Under the pieces are notes generated by a model. It was not told where the DNA came from and did not search any database. It saw only the letters and a program-made list of their open reading frames with translations. A stretch of DNA of 64,000 bases, from the NCBI GenBank assembly GCA_963812775.1, contig CAWEWH010000005.1, forward strand, positions 620,001-684,000. The letters are read 5' to 3'. Made by a program: the position numbers and the translations under genes. Below, piece by piece: positions 50,247 through 61,152 of this stretch. The DNA is from CAWEWH01 sp963812775. GTDB lineage: Bacteria > Pseudomonadota > Alphaproteobacteria > Rhizobiales > Beijerinckiaceae. How positions within the stretch are numbered: the first letter of the stretch is position 1; every line of letters starts with the position of its first letter.

Positions 50247-51752
50247 ATGTACAAGGGCGACGGCGGCGACGCACCGGATGTAAACCAAGGCGGACTGCAA
50301 TCGACGATTGATGAGGCGGCGGAGGCGACTCGCCGCGAGGCGTGGGCCAGGGTGAAGCGGCGGCTGCGCGCCGAGCTCGGCGAGGACGTGTTCACCAGCT
50401 GGTTCGGCCGACTCGAGCTCGACACCATATATTTGGGCGTCGCGCGGCTGACGGTTCCGACTCGCTTTCTCAAGAGCTGGATCGAGGTCCACTACGCCGA
50501 CCGCGTCCTGCAATTGTTCAAGGCGGAGTATCCGGACGTGTTGCGCCTGTCGCTGTCGGTGCGGAGCGCCGCGCCGCGTGATCCGGGCCTGCACACGGTC
50601 CAGATGAATGGGGAGGTGGGTCGCTGTCCGCCTCAGGCCGAACCGGCGTCCGACAGGGCGAGGGTGATTGCCGTCAACGGCGGGCGCCCGGCGCGCACCG
50701 AGACGGGCGATCTTGCCGGCAATCCGCTCGACACACGGCTGACCTTCGGGACCTTCGTGGTGGGCAGGTGCAACGGGCTCGCTCATGCCGCCGCCGAGCG
50801 CGTCGCCGGGCAGGAGAATGGCGCCAACCTCTACAACCCGCTTTACCTCCATGCCGGCGTCGGCCTCGGCAAGACCCACCTCCTGCAGGCGGTAGCGCAC
50901 GAGATCCAGCGGCGCGGCCGCCGCGTCATCTACCTGACGGCCGATCGCTTCATGTATGGCTTCGTCGCCGCCCTAAAGGCGCAGACGGCGCTCGCTTTCA
51001 AGGAGCGGCTGCGCGGCATCGATCTTTTGGTCATCGATGACGTCCAGTTCATCCAGGGCAAATCCATCCAGCAGGAATTCGGCCATACCGTGAATGCGCT
51101 CTTGGACGCCGGCCGCCAGATCGTCGTGGCCGCCGACCGGCCGCCTTCGGACCTCGAGGCTCTCGACGAGCGAGTGCGCTCACGACTCGCCGGCGGACTG
51201 GTGGTCGAGATGGCCGCCATTGACGAGGACTTGCGGGCCAAGATCCTGGCGGCGCGCATCGCCGCCGTGAAGGCGGCCCATCCGAGCTTCGAGGTGAGCC
51301 CGGCCGTCGTGCAATATGTGGCATCCGTCATCGCCACCAACGGGCGCGACCTCGACGGCGCCATCAACCGGCTTCTGGCGCATGCCACCTTGACTGGCAG
51401 CATCATCACCGTGGAGACCGCGGAGGCGGCGATCCGCGATCTCGTGCGGACGCGCGAGCCCAAGCGGGTCAAGATCGAGGACATCCAGAAGCTGGTGGCC
51501 AGCCGCTACAATGTCTCGCGGTCCGACATTTTGTCGGAACGCCGCACCGCGACCGTGGTCAAGCCGCGCCAGATCGCCATGTATCTCTCCAAGGTCCTGA
51601 CCCTGCGGTCGCTGCCGGAGATCGGCCGGCGCTTTGGCGGGCGCGATCACACCACCGTGCTGCACGCGGTGCGCAAGATCGAAAAGGCCATCGGCGAGGA
51701 CCGCTCGCTGAGCGAGGAAGTCGAGCTCTTGAAGCGCATGCTTCTGGAATAG
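50247..51752 (+). CDS. dnaA: Chromosomal replication initiator DnaA
   Basis: 501 aa. N-terminal helicase-loading domain ([22 protein letters not shown]), linker with variable sequence, AAA+ domain with Walker [13 protein letters not shown], Walker [13 protein letters not shown] and the sensor region, then the DNA-binding domain with the signature [18 protein letters not shown] 50247 is the first good start after a GGGGGCAGGG leader. Followed by a palindromic repeat and dnaN. Confidence 0.97.
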   Translation: MYKGDGGDAPDVNQGGLQSTIDEAAEATRREAWARVKRRLRAELGEDVFTSWFGRLELDTIYLGVARLTVPTRFLKSWIEVHYADRVLQLFKAEYPDVLRLSLSVRSAAPRDPGLHTVQMNGEVGRCPPQAEPASDRARVIAVNGGRPARTETGDLAGNPLDTRLTFGTFVVGRCNGLAHAAAERVAGQENGANLYNPLYLHAGVGLGKTHLLQAVAHEIQRRGRRVIYLTADRFMYGFVAALKAQTALAFKERLRGIDLLVIDDVQFIQGKSIQQEFGHTVNALLDAGRQIVVAADRPPSDLEALDERVRSRLAGGLVVEMAAIDEDLRAKILAARIAAVKAAHPSFEVSPAVVQYVASVIATNGRDLDGAINRLLAHATLTGSIITVETAEAAIRDLVRTREPKRVKIEDIQKLVASRYNVSRSDILSERRTATVVKPRQIAMYLSKVLTLRSLPEIGRRFGGRDHTTVLHAVRKIEKAIGEDRSLSEEVELLKRMLLE

Positions 51753-51797
51753 CGCACGATCCCGGAATGTGCGCGGTTTTCGGACAGGATCATGCGC
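51752..51797. repeat. Rhizobial palindromic intergenic element, short copy
   Basis: GCGCACGATCCCGGAATGTG, then GCGCGGTTTTCGGACAGGA and TCATGCGC. It aligns to the first palindrome of the element at 46371. It starts on the dnaA stop codon and may act as a terminator or mRNA-stability hairpin in the 215-base gap before dnaN. Confidence 0.72.
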
Positions 51798-51967
51798 CAA
51801 ACGAGACCCGGTGCGGCAGCCCCTGGGCGGCTGCTTGTTGAGGACTGCGGCCGCCCCTTGCGCGGCCGATTTCGAGGCGGCATTGTGCCTGCCCTGGCGG
51901 TCGAGGGCTACTCGGCCGCATCCTCATCGTTGGCGCCCGCCGCGCCATCGCTCACGCCGGTCAGCCC

Positions 51968-53086
51968 ATGAAGGTCACAGTCGAAAGGGCAGCTCTGCTC
52001 AAGGCCCTCGGCCACGTGCATCGTGTCGTCGAACGCCGCAACACAATCCCCATCCTGTCGAATCTGCTCTTGCGCGGCGGCAGCGGCTCGCTCGGCCTCA
52101 AGGCCACCGATCTCGACCTCGAGGTCACCGAAACGGTGGCGGCCGACGTGGACGGCAACGGCGCCACCACGGTTCCGGCGCACGTCATCTACGATATCGT
52201 TCGCAAGCTGCCGGACGGCGCCCAGGTCTCCCTCGAGACCGGCGGCGACACGGCACAGATGCTGCTGCGTGCCGGGCGCTCGCGCTTCACCTTGCAGGCG
52301 CTGCCTGAAAGTGACTTTCCCGACCTCGCGACTGGCGACCTGCCGCATCGCTTCAGCCTTCTGGCCGGCGATTTCAAGCGGCTCATCGACAAGACGCAGT
52401 TCGCCATCTCGACCGAGGAGACGCGCTACTACCTCAACGGCATCTACCTGCACACGCTGGAGGTCGATCGCGCCACCGTGCTACGCGCGGTCGCGACGGA
52501 CGGCCATCGCTTGGCCCGCGTCGAGATGCCGGCCCCTGCCGGGGCGGTCGGCATGCCGGGCATCATCGTGCCGCGCAAGGCCGTCGCGGAGATTCAGAAG
52601 TTGCTCGAGGGCATCAGCGACGACGTCGCCATCGAGTTGTCGCCAGCCAAGATCCGCGTCAAGGTCGGCTCCGTCGTGCTCACCTCGAAGCTCATCGATG
52701 GCACGTTCCCTGACTACCAGCGAGTCATCCCGGTCGGCAACGACAAGAACCTCGTGGTCGATCGTGACGTGTTCGCGGCGGCGGTGGATCGCGTGTCCAC
52801 CATTTCCTCGGAACGTGGCCGCGCCGTGAAGCTGGCTCTCGCCGACGGCAAGCTGACGCTGTCGGTCACCAATCCCGACTCCGGCAGCGCCACCGAGGAG
52901 CTCGAGGTCGACTACGAGGCCGCGCCCATCGATATCGGCTTCAATGCCCGCTACCTCCTCGACATCGCCGCACAGCTCGACGGCGACACGGCGCTCTTCA
53001 AGCTTGCCGATCCGGGCTCGCCGACCCTCATCCAGGACCGCGACGGCGCCGCCGCGCTCTATGTCCTGATGCCGATGCGTGTGTGA
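51968..53086 (+). CDS. dnaN: DNA polymerase III beta sliding clamp
   Basis: 372 aa in three clamp domains. RRNTIPILSNLLL, FVSTEETRYYLNG-like FAISTEETRYYLNG and C-terminal LMPMRV are characteristic. Holds polymerase III on DNA. ATG 51968, 215 bases after dnaA, and 82 bases before recF. Confidence 0.98.
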   Translation: MKVTVERAALLKALGHVHRVVERRNTIPILSNLLLRGGSGSLGLKATDLDLEVTETVAADVDGNGATTVPAHVIYDIVRKLPDGAQVSLETGGDTAQMLLRAGRSRFTLQALPESDFPDLATGDLPHRFSLLAGDFKRLIDKTQFAISTEETRYYLNGIYLHTLEVDRATVLRAVATDGHRLARVEMPAPAGAVGMPGIIVPRKAVAEIQKLLEGISDDVAIELSPAKIRVKVGSVVLTSKLIDGTFPDYQRVIPVGNDKNLVVDRDVFAAAVDRVSTISSERGRAVKLALADGKLTLSVTNPDSGSATEELEVDYEAAPIDIGFNARYLLDIAAQLDGDTALFKLADPGSPTLIQDRDGAAALYVLMPMRV

Positions 53087-53168
53087 AGCACGCGGCGCCG
53101 AGCGATGACGCCATGCCCGACGGCCGCCTGCGATTGCGTTGCGCGGCGGCAAAGCGCAAGTGTGCGCC

Positions 53169-54350
53169 ATGTCGGTCGACCTTGACCTCGCCCGCTCCGA
53201 GCTGACCGCCGCGGCCGCGCCTCGCATCGTGCGGCTCATCCTCGCGGACTTCCGCTCCTACGCGGCGCTCGATCTTGCGGTCGCCGCGCCGCTTGTCGCA
53301 CTCGCCGGCGAGAACGGGGCCGGCAAGACCAACGTGCTCGAAGCCATATCGCTGTTCACGCCGGGCCGCGGGCTGCGTCGCGCCGAGTTCGCCGACATGG
53401 CGCGCATCGGCGGTGGCGGCGGCTTCGCGGCCTCCCTGGTGCTCGACGAGAGCGCCGGCGAGACGCATCTCGGCACCGGCATCGACGCGGCCGCGTTCGG
53501 CGAGACCGGGAGCCGCAAATGCCGCATCGATCAGGAGACCGTGCCGTCGCCAGCCGCCTTCGCCGATCATGTGCGAGTCGTCTGGCTGACGCCGTCCCTC
53601 GACGGCCTCTTCGCCGGTCCCGCCGGCGATCGGCGCCGTTACCTCGACCGGCTGGTGCTCGCCGTCGACGCGAGCCACGGCGGGCGGGTTAATGCCTTCG
53701 AGCGGGCGCTGAGAGCCCGCAACCGCCTCCTCGAGGAGCCGTCCCCCGACCGCGCCTGGCTCGACGCGGTGGAACGCGAGGTGGCCGAGCTCGGCGTCGC
53801 GGTTGCGGCGGCTCGGCGGGAGACCGTCGACCGCCTGGCGGCCCTGGCGTCGGCGGCGCGCGACGGCGACTCGCCGTTCCCCTGGGCGAGCCTGCGGCTC
53901 GCCGGCGAGATCGAGGAGCTTGTCGGCACCTTGGCGGCCCTCGACGTCGAGGATCATTTCCGGGCGCTGCTGCGCGACGGCCGCGCTCGCGACCAGGCCG
54001 CCGGCCGGGCGCTGGCCGGACCCCAGACCGCCGATCTCATCGTCCGCCACGGTCCCAAGGACATGGAGGCGGCGCGCTGCTCGACCGGCGAGCAGAAGGC
54101 ACTGCTCATCGGCCTCGTCTTGGCGCATGCCCGCCTCGTCGCCGCCATGAGCGGCATCGCCCCCTTCGTGCTGCTGGACGAGATCGCCGCGCATCTTGAT
54201 CCCCGCCGCCGTGCCGCCCTCTTCGAGGCGTTGGGGGCCCTCGGCGGCCAGGTCTGGATGACGGGCGCCGACGCGGCCTTGTTTGCGGATCTGCCCGGGG
54301 CGGCCCAGAGATTCGCGGTCACGCCGGGCAGGATCGCCCCTTCGGACTAG
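53169..54350 (+). CDS. recF: Recombination protein RecF
   Basis: 393 aa SMC-like ATPase. Walker A GENGAGKTNVLEAISLFTPG, signature CSTGEQKALLIGL and Walker B LLDEIAAHLD. Loads RecA at gaps with RecOR. Start ATG 53169 matches homologues; an in-frame start at 53139 adds ten non-conserved residues. Between dnaN and gyrB, the classical order. Confidence 0.94.
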   Translation: MSVDLDLARSELTAAAAPRIVRLILADFRSYAALDLAVAAPLVALAGENGAGKTNVLEAISLFTPGRGLRRAEFADMARIGGGGGFAASLVLDESAGETHLGTGIDAAAFGETGSRKCRIDQETVPSPAAFADHVRVVWLTPSLDGLFAGPAGDRRRYLDRLVLAVDASHGGRVNAFERALRARNRLLEEPSPDRAWLDAVEREVAELGVAVAAARRETVDRLAALASAARDGDSPFPWASLRLAGEIEELVGTLAALDVEDHFRALLRDGRARDQAAGRALAGPQTADLIVRHGPKDMEAARCSTGEQKALLIGLVLAHARLVAAMSGIAPFVLLDEIAAHLDPRRRAALFEALGALGGQVWMTGADAALFADLPGAAQRFAVTPGRIAPSD

Positions 54351-54419
54351 CGGGGGGCGCCGGCGCCAGCGGCGGCGTTTGGAACGTTAATTTTACAGGC
54401 CTTGGCCGATGAATATCTC

Positions 54420-54441
54420 CTCGCGCGCGTACGCGCGCGAG
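54420..54441. repeat. 22-bp perfect palindrome between recF and gyrB
   Basis: CTCGCGCGCGT at 54420-54430 is followed immediately by its reverse complement ACGCGCGCGAG (54431-54441). It sits in the 294-base gap between recF and the chosen gyrB start, next to an AT-rich block. Could be a cruciform, a protein site or a terminator without a T-run. Confidence 0.7.
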
Positions 54442-54491
54442 TCGAAATTTTGATTGAGAACCATTACATTAAGGGTGGAAAGACCGCTTGA

Positions 54492-57218
<2,727 letters not shown>

Positions 57219-57222
57219 AGAA

Positions 57223-57243
57223 TTCCACACTGGAATTATTCCA
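57223..57243. promoter_or_regulatory. Overlapping inverted repeats upstream of the ferric-iron importer operon
   Basis: TTCCA-CAC-TGGAA (57223-57235) overlaps GGAAT-T-ATTCC (57232-57242), giving three half-sites within 21 bases in AT-rich DNA, 26 bases before the fbpA ATG. An iron-responsive regulator (Fur, Irr or RirA type) would be a natural binder, but the sequence does not match a consensus that can be verified here. Confidence 0.45.
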
Positions 57244-57268
57244 ATTCAAAGCTCGTGGGGCCAAGACA

Positions 57269-58291
57269 ATGAAGTCTGTACGCGTCTCAACTTCGCTCAT
57301 CCTCGGCATTGCGGCCTCTATACTTGCAGCGCCGGCCGTCGCCGCTGAGGTGAATCTCTACACCATCCGCGAGCCCGGCCTGATCAAGCCGATGCTCGAC
57401 GCCTTCACCGAGAAGACCGGCATCAGGACCAACACCATCTTCCTCAAGGACGGCTTGGCCGAGCGCGTCGCCGCCGAAGGGGCCAATTCTCCCGCCGACA
57501 TCCTGATGACCGTCGATGTGGGTAATCTCGTCGATCTTGCCGACAAGGGCCTGACGCAGCCCATCAAGTCGGCGGCCCTCGACGCCGCCGTGCCGGCCAA
57601 TCTTCGCGATCCGGAGGGGCGCTGGTTTGCCCTGTCATTGCGTGGCCGTCTCGTCTATGCGGCCAAGGCGCACAAGCTCACGGCCATCGCCTACGAGGAT
57701 CTGGCCGATCCGAAGTGGAAGGGCAAGATCTGCATCCGTTCCGGCCAGCATCCCTACAACACGGCGCTGATCGCCGCGATGATCGCCAAGCATGGCGAGG
57801 CAAAGGCCGAGGAATGGCTGCGCGCCGTCAAGGCCAACCTGGCTCGCAAGCCCACCGGCGGCGACCGTGAAGTGGCGCGCGATATTCTCGGCGGCGTCTG
57901 CGACATCGGCATCGGCAATTCATACTATGTCGGTCTGATGCGCAGCGGCGCGGGCGGTCCCGACCAGAAGAAATGGGGCGAGGCGGTGGATGTCATTCTG
58001 CCGAAATTCGCCAACGGCGGCACGCACGTGAACATCAGCGGCGCGGCGATCGCCAAGAATGCGCCGAACCGGGAGAGCGCGTTGAAGCTCATGGAGTTCC
58101 TGGCGTCCGACGAAGGCCAGAAGCTCTATGCCGAGGCGAACTTCGAGTATCCGGTGAAGAACGGCGTCAAGACGAGCCCGATCATCGACGCGCTCGGGCC
58201 GCTCAGCGTCGATCCCGTGGCTCTCGTCGATATTGCCAAGCACCGCAAGCAGGCGAGCGCGCTGGCCGACAAGGTCGGCTTCGACAATTGA
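57269..58291 (+). CDS. fbpA: Ferric-iron ABC transporter substrate-binding protein
   Basis: 340 aa periplasmic protein of the FbpA/FutA type. Signal peptide ending PAVAAEVNLYTIREP; mature LKDGLAERVAAEGANSPADIL, then NSYYVGLM with the paired Tyr used to bind iron. Start ATG 57269 follows GTGGGGCC. First gene of the operon with permease and ATPase genes. Confidence 0.92.
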   Translation: MKSVRVSTSLILGIAASILAAPAVAAEVNLYTIREPGLIKPMLDAFTEKTGIRTNTIFLKDGLAERVAAEGANSPADILMTVDVGNLVDLADKGLTQPIKSAALDAAVPANLRDPEGRWFALSLRGRLVYAAKAHKLTAIAYEDLADPKWKGKICIRSGQHPYNTALIAAMIAKHGEAKAEEWLRAVKANLARKPTGGDREVARDILGGVCDIGIGNSYYVGLMRSGAGGPDQKKWGEAVDVILPKFANGGTHVNISGAAIAKNAPNRESALKLMEFLASDEGQKLYAEANFEYPVKNGVKTSPIIDALGPLSVDPVALVDIAKHRKQASALADKVGFDN

Positions 58292-60029
58292 GCGAGGCCG
58301 GTCGCGGGCGCATCCGGCCCCCCGCGGCCATCTCTCCGCGAGACGCCTGGCGACGAAGCGACGCGAAGGGCTGGCTCGTCGCCTCGGGCGTCATCGCGCT
58401 CCTCGTGCTCGCGCCCGTCGGCGCGCCTTGTGCTCATCGCCGCCAAGGGCTCCGGCGATCTCTGGCCGCATCTTGTCCGCTATGTGCTGCCGCACGCCAT
58501 GCTGACAACGGCGGCGTTGCTCGTCGGCGTCGGCGTCATCGTCATCGTGATCGGGGCCGGCGCGGCCTGGCTGGTGACGGCTTATGCGTTTCCGGGCTCC
58601 AAGCTCCTCGACTGGGCGCTGCTGCTGCCGCTCGCCGTGCCGACCTACGTCGTGGCCTTCGCCTATCTCGATCTTCTGCATCCGATCGGGCCGATCCAGG
58701 GCGCCATTCGCGCCCTCCTCGGCATCGACGACCCGCGCGGCCTTGTCGCTTCCCGACATACGCTCGCTTGCCGGCTGCACGCTGCTTCTCGGCTTCGTGC
58801 TCTACCCGTACGTCTATCTCTCGACGCGGGCCATGTTCCTGATGCAGGCGGCGGGCCTCGTCGATGCCGCCCGCGGGCTCGGCGCCGACGGCCGCCACGT
58901 GTTCCTCAGGGTCGCGCTGCCGCTGGCGCGACCCGCCATCGCGGTCGGCGCCAGCCTGGCGCTGATGGAAGCGCTCAACGACATCGGCGCCGCCGAATTC
59001 CTCGGCGTGCGCACGCTCACGGTGTCGATCTACGCGACGTGGATCAACCGCTCGAGCCTTCCCGGCGCCGCGCAGATCGCGCTCATGATGCTCGCCATCG
59101 TCGGCGCGCTGGTCCTGCTCGAGCGCCGGGCGCGCCGTCATCAGCGTTACGCGGCCGCCGCGCGGCACACGCGGCGCATGTCGCCGCAGCCGCTCGCCGG
59201 CACGCGCGCTGCGCTCGCCCTCGCCGTCGGCCTCGCACCCATCGTGTTCGGCTTTGCGCTGCCGGTCGGTTATCTCGTCTCAGCCACTGTCAGGCGGCTC
59301 GATTTCGCGGGACTGTCCGGTGCGATCGTGGCCGCGACCTCGAACACGCTCGCTGTCGCCCTTGTCGCGACCTTCGTGACCGTCGCGCTTGGCCTTTGTC
59401 TCGCCTATGCGATGCGCCTGGCGCGCGGTCCGCTGTCGCGATTTTTTGCAGGCGCCGCGAGCCTCGGCTACGCGGTGCCCGGCACGGTGCTCGCCGTTGG
59501 CCTGCTGACGCCGCTCGCCACCATCGACAACGCCGTCGATGCGCTGATGCGCTCCCTTGCCGGCATGCCGACCGGGCTCTTGCTGTCCGGCTCCGGCGTG
59601 GCCGTGGTCTACGCCTACGTGGCCCGCTTCCTGGCCATTGCGGCCGGCGGCATCGACGCCGGCCTGTCGCGCGTGCCGCCGTCCGTCGACGAGGCGGCGC
59701 GCCTTCTCGGCGGCGGGACGCGCAGGATCGTCGGCCGCATCCACCTCCCGCTGGTGCGGCCGGCGCTGATGGCGGCGGCACTTCTCGTCTTCGTCGACTG
59801 CATGAAGGAGCTGCCGGCGACATTGCTGCTGCGGCCGCTGAACTTCGAGACCCTCGCCACGCACCTCTATGCCGAGGCCTCGCGCGGCACCTATGAGGAC
59901 GGCGCCGTCGCCGCACTGCTCATCGTGCTGTTCGGGCTCATTCCCGTCGTGTTCCTGGCGAAGGTCAGCCGCGCCCCGCAGCGCTCCGCCGCCGTTCCGG
60001 CAGAGCTCGCCGTGGTGGCGGCGCCATGA
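58288..60029 (+). CDS. fbpB: Ferric-iron ABC transporter permease, two frameshifts
   Basis: Double-length permease of about 580 aa with two membrane halves when repaired. TTG 58288 overlaps the fbpA stop (TTGA). Frame 1 gives AKGWLVASGVIALLVLAPVGA, then a +1 switch near 58420-58428 leads to LIAAKGSGDLWPHLVRYVLP, and a second +1 switch near 58741-58756 leads to LPDIRSLAGCTLLLGFVLYPYVYLS. EALNDIGAAEFLGV and the second-half EALNDI-equivalent (DCMKELPATLLLRPLNFETLA) are the ABC coupling loops. The span is 580 codons plus two bases. Confidence 0.85.
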
Positions 60030-60064
60030 GGGGGCCATGAGGAGGCCATGAGAGGGCGATGAGC
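60027..60064 (+). repeat. Short tandem repeat of ATGAG at the fbpB-fbpC junction
   Basis: Four ATGAG words occur at about 11-base steps (60027, 60038, 60049 and 60059), separated by GGGGCC or GAGGCC. Each pairs a potential start with a G-rich ribosome-binding site. The last ATG is the fbpC start. Confidence 0.65.
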
Positions 60065-61135
60065 GGCAGCGACATCCGTCTTGCTGTTGATGATCTCGAC
60101 CACGCCTATGACGGCGCCCCGGTGGTCGAGCGCGTGTCGTTCATCGTCGAGGCCGGTGAGATTCTCAGCCTGCTCGGGCCGTCTGGCTGCGGCAAGACCA
60201 CGATCCTGCGCCTCATTGCGGGTCTCGAGCGGCTGCAGTCGGGCTCGGTGAGCATCGGCGGCCGGGTCGTGGCGGCCCCGACCACGCACCTTCCCGCCGA
60301 GCAGCGCGGCATCGGCATGGTGTTCCAGGATCTGGCGCTGTTCCCGCATCTGTCGGCGCTCGAGAACGTCGCCTTCGGGCTTACCGCGCTGTCGCGACAG
60401 CGGCGGCGCGAACTGGCCCTCGAGTTCCTCGACAAGGTCGGCCTCAAGGGCCGTGCCGATGCCTATCCGCATGTCCTGTCCGGCGGCCAGCAGCAGCGCG
60501 TCGCGCTCGCCCGCTCGCTCGCCGCGCAGCCGGCGCTGATGCTGCTCGACGAACCGTTCTCCAGTCTTGACGCGCGCTTCCGCAGCCAGATGCAGGCCGA
60601 TACGCTCGCCCTGCTGAAGTCGCGCGGCATCCCGGCCGTTCTCGTCACGCACGATGCCGAGGAGGCCATGGTCATGGCCGATCGCATCGCCTTGATGCAA
60701 GGCGGCCGGCTGGTGCAGGTCGGACCGCCGGCCGATCTCTACCAGCGCCCCACCAATGCCTTCGTGGCGCGCTTCCTCGGCGAGGTCAGCGAGCTTGCCG
60801 GGCGCGTCTCGGGCGGCGTCGTGCCGACGCCGTTCGGGCCGCTTCTCGTTCCCGCCGTGCAGGAAGGCGAGCGCGTCAGCATCCTCATCCGCCCGGAGGG
60901 CCTGCTGCCGTCGCCGAACGGCGCGGTCGGAAGCGTGCCGGCTCGCGTCGTCTCGGCCCGGCACCTCGGCGCGCTGACCGCCCTCGATCTCGCGCTCGAC
61001 GCCGGCAGCGCGGGGCCATTGCGGCTTCGCTCGCGGGTGGCGAGCGAGCTTGCGCCTGCCGCGGGCGAGAGCCTTCGCGTCAGACTCGACCCGCTCAAGG
61101 CGCACGTCTTTCCGAGCGAGACCGGCGAAGCTTGA
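60059..61135 (+). CDS. fbpC: Ferric-iron ABC transporter ATPase
   Basis: 358 aa. Walker A GPSGCGKTT, Q-loop MVFQDLALFPHL, signature LSGGQQQRVALARS, Walker B LMLLDEPFSSLD and H-loop LVTHD. A C-terminal TOBE-like domain follows from about residue 235. Powers the FbpB permease. Convergent to putA with an 17-base gap. Confidence 0.94.
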   Translation: MSGSDIRLAVDDLDHAYDGAPVVERVSFIVEAGEILSLLGPSGCGKTTILRLIAGLERLQSGSVSIGGRVVAAPTTHLPAEQRGIGMVFQDLALFPHLSALENVAFGLTALSRQRRRELALEFLDKVGLKGRADAYPHVLSGGQQQRVALARSLAAQPALMLLDEPFSSLDARFRSQMQADTLALLKSRGIPAVLVTHDAEEAMVMADRIALMQGGRLVQVGPPADLYQRPTNAFVARFLGEVSELAGRVSGGVVPTPFGPLLVPAVQEGERVSILIRPEGLLPSPNGAVGSVPARVVSARHLGALTALDLALDAGSAGPLRLRSRVASELAPAAGESLRVRLDPLKAHVFPSETGEA

Positions 61136-61152
61136 CGTCCGCCGGGCAAGCG

